Shown: one piece after another, positions 32,215 through 39,449 of the stretch
Layout of the letters: the number at the start of each line of letters is the position of its first letter
Position numbering within the stretch: position 1 is the first letter of the stretch
Source of the DNA: Bordetella avium
Lineage (GTDB): Bacteria; Pseudomonadota; Gammaproteobacteria; Burkholderiales; Burkholderiaceae_B
Direction: 5' to 3'
Length of the DNA stretch: 64,000 nucleotides
Assembly (NCBI RefSeq): GCF_034424645.1
Contig: NZ_CP139969.1
Coordinates: 744,001-808,000 of the forward strand
The notes under the pieces: model-generated
Told to the model about the DNA's origin: nothing
The model's input: only the letters and a program-made list of their open reading frames with translations
Database searches by the model: none
Made by a program: the position numbers and the translations under genes

Positions 32215-32967
32215 ATGCAAAAAAATTACCGTATCGGTCAGATCGTGCCGAGTTCGAATACGACGATGGAGACGGAGATTCCCGCTATGTTGTTGGCGCG
32301 CCAGCAGATCCGCCCGGAACGCTTCACTTTTCATTCGAGCCGGATGCGGATGAAGAAAGTGGTCAAGGAGGAGCTCGCGGCCATGGATGCGGAGTCAGAC
32401 CGCTGCGCTCTGGAGCTGAGCGATGCCCGCGTGGACGTCTTGGGTTACGCCTGCCTGGTGGCCATTATGGCGATGGGACATGGCTACCATCGCCAGTCTC
32501 AGGCGCGTTTGACCGCACACACCGCCAGCAATGGTGGCGAGGCGCCGGTCATTACCAGCGCCGGTGCGCTGGTCGATGCCCTGAAAGTGATGGGCGCTCG
32601 CAAGATCGCTGTCGTCGCGCCCTATATGAAGCCCCTGACGGAGTTGGTGGTGAGCTATATCGCCAACGAGGGCTATGAGGTCGTGGATTATCGCGCGCTA
32701 GAAATTCCCGACAATCTGGAGGTCGGGCGGCATGATCCGGCGCGTCTGCCCGAGATCGTGCTGGGCATGAACTACCAAGACGCCGATGTGATCGTGCTCT
32801 CGGCCTGCGTGCAGATGCCCTCGCTGCCGGCCATCGCCAAGGTCGAAGCGCTGACTGGCAAGCCCGTGCTGACTGCCGCGGTCGCGACGACTTATGCCAT
32901 GCTTAAGGCGCTGGAATTGGAGCCGGTCGTGCCGGGCGCAGGCGCCTTGCTGTCGGGCGCATACTGA
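32215..32967 (+). CDS. nicE: Maleate cis-trans isomerase
   Basis: A 250-residue Asp/Glu racemase-superfamily enzyme. The N-terminus YRIGQIVPSSNTTMETEIPA is diagnostic of maleate isomerases, with one catalytic Cys in LGYACLVAIMAMG and the second in VIVLSACVQMPSLPAI. It converts maleate to fumarate, the last step before the TCA cycle (NicE, PicG or MaiA in different naming systems). It is second in the operon, 26 bases after the decarboxylase gene, with ribosome site GGAGGAG. Confidence 0.85.
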   Translation: MQKNYRIGQIVPSSNTTMETEIPAMLLARQQIRPERFTFHSSRMRMKKVVKEELAAMDAESDRCALELSDARVDVLGYACLVAIMAMGHGYHRQSQARLTAHTASNGGEAPVITSAGALVDALKVMGARKIAVVAPYMKPLTELVVSYIANEGYEVVDYRALEIPDNLEVGRHDPARLPEIVLGMNYQDADVIVLSACVQMPSLPAIAKVEALTGKPVLTAAVATTYAMLKALELEPVVPGAGALLSGAY

Positions 32968-32979
32968 AGGGGCGCTGCG

Positions 32980-33807
32980 ATGAGCACTTATCTGTATGGC
33001 GCGCAGGTGCACGCCAATGGTATTCGCCAGCACTATCTGCGTTATGGCGGAGAGCAGCCAGGCCGTGATCCGGTGATCATCGTGCCGGGTATTACCAGTC
33101 CGGCCGTGACCTGGGGTTTTGTGGCGGAGCGCCTGGGTCAGGCGTTCGACACCTATGTGCTGGATGTGCGCGGGCGCGGACTGTCGCAGGCCGATGCTTC
33201 GCTGGACTACAGCCTTGATGCGCAGGCGGCCGATCTGCTCGCGTTTGCCGACGCGCTGGGCCTGGCGCGCTATAGCGTGCTGGGCCATTCCATGGGCGCG
33301 CGTATCGGTATACGCGCTGCGCGCAGCCAGCCCGCCGGCCTGGTGCGCCTGGTGATGGCCGATCCACCCGTTTCCGGGCCGGGGCGCAGGGCTTACCCGG
33401 CCAAATTGCCCTGGTATGTGGGCTCGATGGCGCAGGCCCGGGCGGGGATGTCGGCCGAAGACATGCTGGCTTTCTGCCCGACCTGGACCCAGGAGCAGCG
33501 CCAGTTGCGCGCGCAGTGGCTGCATACCTGCGACGAACGCGCCATTGTGGCCAGTTTCGATGGGTTCGCGATGGACGATATCCATGCGGATCTGCCGCAA
33601 GTGCAGGCGCAATTGCTGTTGTTGAGCGCCGAGCGGGGCGATGTGGTGCGCGACGAAGACGCGGCCGAGATTCAGCGCCTGGCGCCAGGGACCGCCCATG
33701 TGAGGGTTGCTGACGCGGGTCATATGATTCCCTGGGATAACGAAGAAGGGTTTTATGCCAGCCTGGGCGATTTTCTCGGCGCATCCATTCCGAACGGACG
33801 GAGGTGA
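32980..33807 (+). CDS. nicD: N-formylmaleamate deformylase (alpha/beta hydrolase)
   Basis: A 275-residue alpha/beta hydrolase. Visible motifs are the oxyanion region IIVPGITSPAVTWGF, the nucleophile elbow GHSMGAR (catalytic Ser), a candidate acid Asp after strand 6-7, and the catalytic His in VADAGHMIPWDN. This pattern fits NicD/PicE, which hydrolyses N-formylmaleamate to maleamate and formate after ring opening. It sits directly before the ring-opening dioxygenase gene (3-bp gap), so substrate assignment follows the context. Confidence 0.82.
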   Translation: MSTYLYGAQVHANGIRQHYLRYGGEQPGRDPVIIVPGITSPAVTWGFVAERLGQAFDTYVLDVRGRGLSQADASLDYSLDAQAADLLAFADALGLARYSVLGHSMGARIGIRAARSQPAGLVRLVMADPPVSGPGRRAYPAKLPWYVGSMAQARAGMSAEDMLAFCPTWTQEQRQLRAQWLHTCDERAIVASFDGFAMDDIHADLPQVQAQLLLLSAERGDVVRDEDAAEIQRLAPGTAHVRVADAGHMIPWDNEEGFYASLGDFLGASIPNGRR

Positions 33808-33810
33808 GAC

Positions 33811-34842
33811 ATGCCTGTCAGCGATTATGAAATGATCCGCGCCTGGGAGCAGGTGCTCACGCTGTCTCGTCTTCAGTCCGGACAGACGGTCACCATTCTG
33901 ACCAGCGCGGCCACTCATCCCCAGACGCTCGCGACGGCGCTCATCGCCGCCCAGGCCAAGGGTGCCATCGTCAACCGGCTCGATCTGCCGCCGGTCAATG
34001 GCGAGAAGGCGCTCAGCCGTGATGCGCTGGCCTACTTGGGCACGACGCCTCTGACCGGCAATCCGGCCGCTATCGCCATGCTCAAGGCCAGCGATCTGGT
34101 GCTGGATTTGATGACTCTGTTGTTCTCCCCGGAGCAGCACGAGATTCTGCAAACAGGCACCAAGATTCTGCTGGCGGTGGAGCCGCCGGAGATCCTGGCC
34201 CGGCTAGTGCCCACCGAGGCAGACCGCGAACGGGTAAAAGCCGCGTCGGCGCGTCTTGCGCGGGCAGGAGAAATGCGGGTGACCTCGGCGGCGGGCACAG
34301 ATCTGCATTGCCGGCTGGGGGAGTTCCCGGCCATCAGCGAGTACGGTTTCGTTGATGAACCCGGCCGTTGGGATCACTGGCCTAGCGGTTTTGTGCTGAC
34401 CTGGCCCGACGAGGGCGGCAGCAACGGCACCATCGTCATCGATGCTGGCGACATCCTGCTGCCGCAGAAGTCCTATGCCAGCGGACGTATTGTGCTGACC
34501 GTTGAGCAGGGCTACGCCACGCGCATCACCGGCGGTGTAGACGCCGAGCTGCTCAGTGAATACATGGCCTCTTTCAAAGACCCCGAAGCCTATGCGATCT
34601 CGCATATCGGCTGGGGTTTGCAGCCGCGTGCTCATTGGTCAACGCTGGGGATGTACGACCGTGAGGCGACCATAGGCATGGATGCGCGTGCCTATGAAGG
34701 GAATTTCCTGTTTTCGCTGGGGCCGAACAACGAGGCGGGAGGCAGCCGTACTACCGCCTGCCACATCGATATTCCCTTGCGCGCCTGCACGGTGATGCTC
34801 GATGGTGAGGCGGTCGTGAAGGACGGTAAGGTCGTCTCCTGA
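33811..34842 (+). CDS. nicX: 2,5-dihydroxypyridine 5,6-dioxygenase
   Basis: A 343-residue Fe(II) ring-cleaving dioxygenase of the NicX/PicD type, unrelated to the usual extradiol enzymes and close to M29-like aminopeptidase folds. Metal ligands appear as His in AISHIGWGLQPRAHW and the His and Asp in CHIDIPLRACTVMLDGE near the C-terminus. The region GTDLHCRLGEFPAISEYGFV also fits. It opens 2,5-dihydroxypyridine to N-formylmaleamate, using O2. This enzyme fixes the central intermediate of the whole cluster. Gap of three bases upstream. Confidence 0.88.
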   Translation: MPVSDYEMIRAWEQVLTLSRLQSGQTVTILTSAATHPQTLATALIAAQAKGAIVNRLDLPPVNGEKALSRDALAYLGTTPLTGNPAAIAMLKASDLVLDLMTLLFSPEQHEILQTGTKILLAVEPPEILARLVPTEADRERVKAASARLARAGEMRVTSAAGTDLHCRLGEFPAISEYGFVDEPGRWDHWPSGFVLTWPDEGGSNGTIVIDAGDILLPQKSYASGRIVLTVEQGYATRITGGVDAELLSEYMASFKDPEAYAISHIGWGLQPRAHWSTLGMYDREATIGMDARAYEGNFLFSLGPNNEAGGSRTTACHIDIPLRACTVMLDGEAVVKDGKVVS

Positions 34843-34874
34843 TATCCCTGAGTAATTCATAAGGTTCTCATATC

Positions 34875-35501
34875 ATGAACAATGAACTCGACACCTACCA
34901 ACGGCAGGGCTTTGGCACCGACCTGCCGCTCAAAGCGCCTTTCGGGCTGCTGATCATCGACTTCGTTAATGGCTTTGCCGATCCGGCGCAGTTCGGCGGT
35001 GGCAATATTCCCGAGGCCATCGCGCGTACGCGCGTCTTGCTCGACGCCGCGCGTGAGCAGGGCTGGGCAGTGGCGCATTCCCGTATTGTCTACGCCGATG
35101 ATGATGCCGACGGCAATATTTTCAGCATCAAAGTGCCAGGCATGCTGACACTGAAAGAGCACTCACACGCAAGCGCCATCGTGCCTGAGTTGGCGCCCGA
35201 GGCGGGGGAGTACGTGGTGCGCAAGGCCACGCCCTCGGCATTCTTCGGCACCATGCTCGCGCCCTGGCTGGCCCAGCGTGGGGTCCAGACGCTAGTGGTG
35301 GCGGGCGCCACCACTAGCGGCTGCGTGCGCGCGAGTGTGGTCGATGCCATGTCCGCCGGTTTCAGGCCGCTGGTGGTCTCTGATTGCGTAGGCGACCGCG
35401 CCATCGGGCCGCATGAGGCCAATCTGTTTGATATGCAGCAGAAGTACGCGGCGGTCATGCCTCTGGATCAGGCGCTGGCCGCCATCGCCCAGGTGCGCTG
35501 A
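34875..35501 (+). CDS. nicF: Maleamate amidohydrolase (isochorismatase superfamily)
   Basis: A 208-residue cysteine hydrolase. The catalytic triad is visible: Asp in LLIIDFVNGFADP, Lys in YVVRKATPSAFFGTML and Cys in VVAGATTSGCVRASVVDAMS with the cis-peptide motif before it. It releases ammonia from maleamate to give maleate (NicF/PicF). It is the last gene of the first catabolic operon, before a strong bidirectional-looking terminator. Full length for the family. Confidence 0.88.
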   Translation: MNNELDTYQRQGFGTDLPLKAPFGLLIIDFVNGFADPAQFGGGNIPEAIARTRVLLDAAREQGWAVAHSRIVYADDDADGNIFSIKVPGMLTLKEHSHASAIVPELAPEAGEYVVRKATPSAFFGTMLAPWLAQRGVQTLVVAGATTSGCVRASVVDAMSAGFRPLVVSDCVGDRAIGPHEANLFDMQQKYAAVMPLDQALAAIAQVR

Positions 35502-35525
35502 GCATCAGCGAAAGCAGCAAGAAGC

Positions 35526-35551
35526 GAGGCCCGCCATGCGGGCCTCTTGTC
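35526..35551 (+). terminator. Terminator of the first catabolic operon
   Basis: A perfect 9-bp stem GAGGCCCGC-CAT-GCGGGCCTC (35526-35546) followed by a short T-containing stretch, 24 bases after the amidase stop. Confidence 0.75.
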
Positions 35552-35999
35552 ATTCGCGGGCGTGCATCGTGCGAGTGCCCTTCATGTCCTGTCCAGTTTG
35601 CGATTTTTTAATCAGTATGCTGCACAATAGCGGCCAAAGTGCATGGTCTTGGCATGCGACTGGCTAGGGCTTACCCGAGGAATTTCATCGCTAAACAAGG
35701 GGTTTTCAATGATAGGCGCAAACCCTAATGACAATTCAAAAATACGGTCAGTATACTGACTAATAACTCAGTGTACTAACGGTTATTGGCAGCGCGTAAG
35801 CAGAGGTCGAAGCCAAGCGATGGGTCTGGTTGAAGCTCAACCGACCGCAATCGCCAGGGCTCGGCTGGTTGATGGGGTCGGCGTCAGTCCGCAGAGGGCA
35901 TGGCGTTTTTGCAGTGCTGGCAGGCAGTGTGTTCTTCGACATGCTGCGAGTGCAGATTGCTGGCCAGTCTTGTTTCTAAAAAAACCAAGGGGAAATTCC
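35552..35999. promoter_or_regulatory. Promoter region of the second catabolic unit with three MarR-type operators
   Basis: No gene is supported in this gap. It holds TCAGTATGCTGC (35612-35623), a perfect palindrome TCAGTATACTGA (35748-35759) and TCAGTGTACTAA (35768-35779). The last two are one to two helical turns apart, about 230 bases before the receptor gene, and match the sites ahead of the first operon. So one regulator probably controls both units. Confidence 0.7.
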
Positions 36000-37061
36000 A
36001 TGCTTAGTTCGTTTCTGCAGTCCTGTTCCGTCAGTCTCGCCACCGCGCGTCCAGCGCGTGCCGCTATGCGGCTGGGGGCGTCTTGTCTGCGCCAATCCAG
36101 GCGCTTGGGCGCGCTGACTTTGCTGGGTGGGGCCATCGTCAGTCCGGCTGCCGTGGCGGCCGGCGATTTTCCCAACAAACCGATAGAAATCACCGTCACC
36201 TTTCCGCCCGGCGGAGGCACGGATCTGCTGGCGCGGCTGATCGGCAACTATTTCAACGGCGAACTCGGGCAGTCCGTCATCGTTGAGAATCGTCCCGGGG
36301 CGAGTGGCAACATCGGCGCGCGATTGGTGGCGCAACGCGCCCCGGATGGCTACTCCCTCTTGATGGTTAATAGTTCCTTCGCCGTCAATCCTGCGGTATT
36401 CAGTAATCTGCCCTTTGATCCGAGCAAGGATTTCTCCGCCGTCATCAATTTCGCTTTTGTGCCTTCGGTGATCATCGTGCCCGCCGAGTCGCCCTATAAG
36501 ACGCTCAAGGAAATGCTCACCGCGGCAAAGGCCAAGCCGGGCGATGTGTTTTTTGCTTCCTGCGGCAATGGAACGCCGCAGCATCTGGCCGGAGAAATGC
36601 TCAATATGGCGGCCAAGGTCAAGATGTCGCACATTCCGTACAAGGGCTGCGGCGCTGCGATGAACGACGTGATGGGCAATCAGGTCGGCGCCGCCTTCGT
36701 GACCGCATCAAGCGCGCTGCCCTTCATTCAGAGCGGAAAGCTGCGCACTTTGGCGGTTACGTCACCTGAGCGCAACTCGCTCATACCCGATGTTCCGACT
36801 GTCGCCGAGCTGGGTTTTCCCGGCTATGAGTTGAATCAATGGCATGGTTTGCTGGCGCCCAAGGGCACCCCCGGCGCCGTTGTCGAGAAGCTGCAACAGA
36901 CTGTACAGAAAATCATCGCGCGCGAAGATGTGCAGGCGAAGCTTGCCAGCCTTGGCTATACCGTGGCCAACGACGGTCCCGCGCAGTTCCAAACCATGAT
37001 TGACAACGACATCGGCCGCTTTAAAGACCTGGCCCAAAAGATTGACCTGAAGATCAACTAA
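36000..37061 (+). CDS. Bug/TTT-family periplasmic solute-binding receptor
   Basis: A 353-residue secreted receptor of the tripartite tricarboxylate (Bug) family, highly expanded in Bordetella-type bacteria. A long basic N-terminus and hydrophobic segment (LGALTLLGGAIVSPAAVAAG) form the signal peptide. The mature protein begins FPNKPIEITVTFPPGGGTDL with ENRPGASGNIGARLVAQRAP and IPYKGCGAAMNDVMGNQV, all family marks. The likely ligand is the pyridine carboxylate handled by the cluster. No TctA/TctB membrane genes adjoin it. ATG 36000 follows CAAGGGGAAA; ATG 36066 would leave a more standard-length signal. Confidence 0.85.
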   Translation: MLSSFLQSCSVSLATARPARAAMRLGASCLRQSRRLGALTLLGGAIVSPAAVAAGDFPNKPIEITVTFPPGGGTDLLARLIGNYFNGELGQSVIVENRPGASGNIGARLVAQRAPDGYSLLMVNSSFAVNPAVFSNLPFDPSKDFSAVINFAFVPSVIIVPAESPYKTLKEMLTAAKAKPGDVFFASCGNGTPQHLAGEMLNMAAKVKMSHIPYKGCGAAMNDVMGNQVGAAFVTASSALPFIQSGKLRTLAVTSPERNSLIPDVPTVAELGFPGYELNQWHGLLAPKGTPGAVVEKLQQTVQKIIAREDVQAKLASLGYTVANDGPAQFQTMIDNDIGRFKDLAQKIDLKIN

Positions 37062-37070
37062 GGACGCATC

Positions 37071-38063
37071 ATGAGCAAACTGAAGTTAAGCATGTCCATT
37101 GGCAACTACGACCGAACTCAGGCCCTGAAGGATGGCCGAGTGGGGATAGAGGGTTGTGAAGTCAACGTCGTGTCGCTGGAGCCGGAAGAAGCCTTTCATC
37201 GCGCCTTCCGTTACGAAGAGTTCGATGTCACTGAAATCTCGATGAGCAGTCACATGATGACGACAGCTCGCGGAGATAACCAGTATGTCGGCATCCCGGC
37301 CTTTCTGTCGCGTGTGTTCCGCCACTCGGGCATTTATGTGCGCACCGACCGCATCCGCAAGCCTGAAGATCTCAAAGGCAAGATCATCGGCGTGCCCGAA
37401 TACCAAATCACCGCCAATGTCTGGATTCGCGGCATTTTGCAAGATGAGTTCGGTATTCGGCCCAACCAGATCAAATGGGTGCGCGGCGGCATCGAAGAAC
37501 CGGGTCGCGGCGAGCGCGCGCCCATCGATTTGCCGGCCGATATCAGTCTGGAGCAGATTCCCGATGACCGCACGCTTTCCGACATGCTGGAGAAAGGCGA
37601 GATCGACGGCTATATCGGCGCGCGCGCGCCTTCGTGTTTCCTGCGTGGCGCGGAACATGTCGGCCGTCTGTTCGGCGACGAATACATCGAGGTCGAGAAG
37701 GATTACTTCCGACGCACGGGTATTTTCCCGATCATGCATATGGTGGGCATCCGCAAGTCTCTGGTGCAGGAGAATCCCTGGCTGCCGGTGAGTGTCTATA
37801 AGGCCTTTATCAAGGCCAAGGAACTGGCCGTTCATGAGTTGAACGAGCTCTGCCATCTTGCCGTCACGCTGCCCTGGATGGTGCATCACTACAACGAGGC
37901 CCAGGCTTTGATGGGCCCGGATTTCTGGCCCTATGGGCTTGATGCCAACCGGCACACCATCGAAACCTTCGCCAACTATCACCACGACCAGGGCATGTCT
38001 AAACGCCTGGTCCGGCCCGAGGAATTGTTCGCGGCTTCGTCGCTGGACCTCTCCAAGATCTGA
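37071..38063 (+). CDS. 4,5-dihydroxyphthalate decarboxylase-like / periplasmic-binding-fold protein
   Basis: A 330-residue protein without a signal peptide. It starts LKLSMSIGNYDRTQALKDGR then FDVTEISMSSHMMTTARGDN, IPAFLSRVFRHSGIYVRTDR and KGKIIGVPEYQITANVWIRG. This is the type II solute-binding fold also used by 4,5-dihydroxyphthalate decarboxylase (Pht5) of phthalate pathways; annotation as an ABC binding protein is common but the missing signal peptide argues for an intracellular enzyme. In this cluster it could decarboxylate a hydroxypyridine dicarboxylate or bind an intermediate. Ten bases after the receptor gene. Confidence 0.65.
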   Translation: MSKLKLSMSIGNYDRTQALKDGRVGIEGCEVNVVSLEPEEAFHRAFRYEEFDVTEISMSSHMMTTARGDNQYVGIPAFLSRVFRHSGIYVRTDRIRKPEDLKGKIIGVPEYQITANVWIRGILQDEFGIRPNQIKWVRGGIEEPGRGERAPIDLPADISLEQIPDDRTLSDMLEKGEIDGYIGARAPSCFLRGAEHVGRLFGDEYIEVEKDYFRRTGIFPIMHMVGIRKSLVQENPWLPVSVYKAFIKAKELAVHELNELCHLAVTLPWMVHHYNEAQALMGPDFWPYGLDANRHTIETFANYHHDQGMSKRLVRPEELFAASSLDLSKI

Positions 38064-38074
38064 GGCCACGGCGC

Positions 38075-38950
38075 ATGAAGGCTCCCGTTTTCGACTACTA
38101 CGCTCCTGACACGCTGGCGGCGGCACTGGATTTGCTGTCCTCTCAGGAGAACGCGCGCGTGTTGGCTGGCGGCCAGTCTCTGATGGCGATGCTCAATATG
38201 CGCTTCGCCTTTCCGGATTGCCTGGTGGATATCAACGCCTTATCCGAGCTGGCCTATATCCGCGAGGAGGAAGGCCAGGTTCGCGTGGGAGCCATGACCC
38301 GGCAGAGGGATGTCGAATTCTCCGAGTTGATCGCCATGCGGCTGCCGCTCTGGAAAGAGGCCATTCTGAACGTGGGCCACCGCCAGACGCGTAACCGTGG
38401 AACGGTCGGGGGGAGCCTTTGCCAGCTCGATCCTTCAGCGGAGATCCCCACGGTCTGTATGGCGATGGACGCCGTGCTGACGGTGTCCAGTGTGCGTGGG
38501 GAGCGGGCCATTCCCATGGCCGAGTTTCCGGCCGCCTACATGACGCCCAGCATGCAGCCCGACGAGCTATTGACAGGTCTGCGGGTGCAGCCCTGGCCGG
38601 CGGGCCACGGTTGGGCCTTTTTGGAGTTTTCGCGCCGTCATGGCGATTTCGCCATTGTCTCGACGGCCGTATTGTTGCTGCGCGATGAGGATGGCCGCGT
38701 TAGCCGCGCCAGCATCACGCTCGGCGGCGTGGGTCCGTTTCCTCTGCGCATGTCCGATGCCGAAAACAGCCTGCTGGGCACACAGGCCACGCCGGACGAT
38801 ATCGCCCGCGCCGCAGAACTGTGCGGCCAGGTAGAGGCGTCCAGCGATAGTTATGTGCAGGGGTGGTACCGTCAGCGGCTTGCCAAAGAATATACGGCGC
38901 GGGCGCTGCGGCTCGCGCTTTCTCGCACAGGAGCACGGCATGGGTCGTAG
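38075..38950 (+). CDS. Molybdenum hydroxylase FAD-binding subunit (CoxM/XdhB-like)
   Basis: A 291-residue medium subunit. The FAD-binding signature VLAGGQSLMAMLNMRFAFPD and the second motif RNRGTVGGSLCQLDPSAEIP are both clear; GWAFLEFSRRHGDFAIVSTA is the start of the C-terminal domain. It passes electrons from the Mo/FeS centre to an acceptor. It forms one enzyme with the following two gene products (picolinate dehydrogenase-like PicA, or nicotinate-type hydroxylase), which adds a hydroxyl next to the ring nitrogen using water. Overlaps the next gene. Confidence 0.88.
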   Translation: MKAPVFDYYAPDTLAAALDLLSSQENARVLAGGQSLMAMLNMRFAFPDCLVDINALSELAYIREEEGQVRVGAMTRQRDVEFSELIAMRLPLWKEAILNVGHRQTRNRGTVGGSLCQLDPSAEIPTVCMAMDAVLTVSSVRGERAIPMAEFPAAYMTPSMQPDELLTGLRVQPWPAGHGWAFLEFSRRHGDFAIVSTAVLLLRDEDGRVSRASITLGGVGPFPLRMSDAENSLLGTQATPDDIARAAELCGQVEASSDSYVQGWYRQRLAKEYTARALRLALSRTGARHGS

Positions 38951-39449
38951 CACTTCTTCGGGCAGCCGTCCCATCACGCTGCATATCAATGGGAGCAATC
39001 TGACGGCCTGCGCCGAACCGCGAGTCAATCTTGCCGACTTTATGCGCCAGGAACTGTGCCTGACGGGCACGCATGTGGGGTGTGAGCATGGCGTGTGCGG
39101 CGCCTGTACGGTGCAGGTCGACGGGCATTCGATGCGTAGCTGTCTCATGCTGGCGGTTCAGGCCCAGGGCAAGCGCATCCGCACGATCGAGGGTCTGGCC
39201 GACGAGCAGGGCAACTTGCATCCGGTCCAGGAGGCCTTTCGTGAACTGCATGCCCTGCAATGCGGGTTCTGTACGCCCGGTATTTTGATGTCGGTGGTGG
39301 AGTTGCTCGAGAGAAATACCGATCCTAGCGAAGCGGAGATCCGTGATGTGCTTTCCGGGCATTTGTGCCGCTGCACCGGGTATCAGAATATCGTGCGCGC
39401 GGTGCAAAAAGCGGCCGAGGTGATGAGGACTTGCCATGGGCATCAATGA
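38940..39449 (+). CDS. Molybdenum hydroxylase [2Fe-2S] subunit (CoxS-like)
   Basis: A 169-residue small subunit with all eight cluster cysteines: CEHGVCGACTV plus a following Cys for the plant-type N-terminal [2Fe-2S], and QCGFCTPG with CRCTGYQNI for the C-terminal cluster. It relays electrons from the molybdopterin to FAD. Start ATG 38940 overlaps the FAD-subunit end by 11 bases and its own end overlaps the large-subunit start by 14 bases: the three subunits are translationally coupled. Confidence 0.92.
   Translation: MGRSTSSGSRPITLHINGSNLTACAEPRVNLADFMRQELCLTGTHVGCEHGVCGACTVQVDGHSMRSCLMLAVQAQGKRIRTIEGLADEQGNLHPVQEAFRELHALQCGFCTPGILMSVVELLERNTDPSEAEIRDVLSGHLCRCTGYQNIVRAVQKAAEVMRTCHGHQ

Noticed and set aside
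32698..34152. 484-codon minus-strand frame opposite the maleate isomerase, deformylase and dioxygenase genes
   Set aside because: Antisense to three recognisable enzymes with intact active sites.
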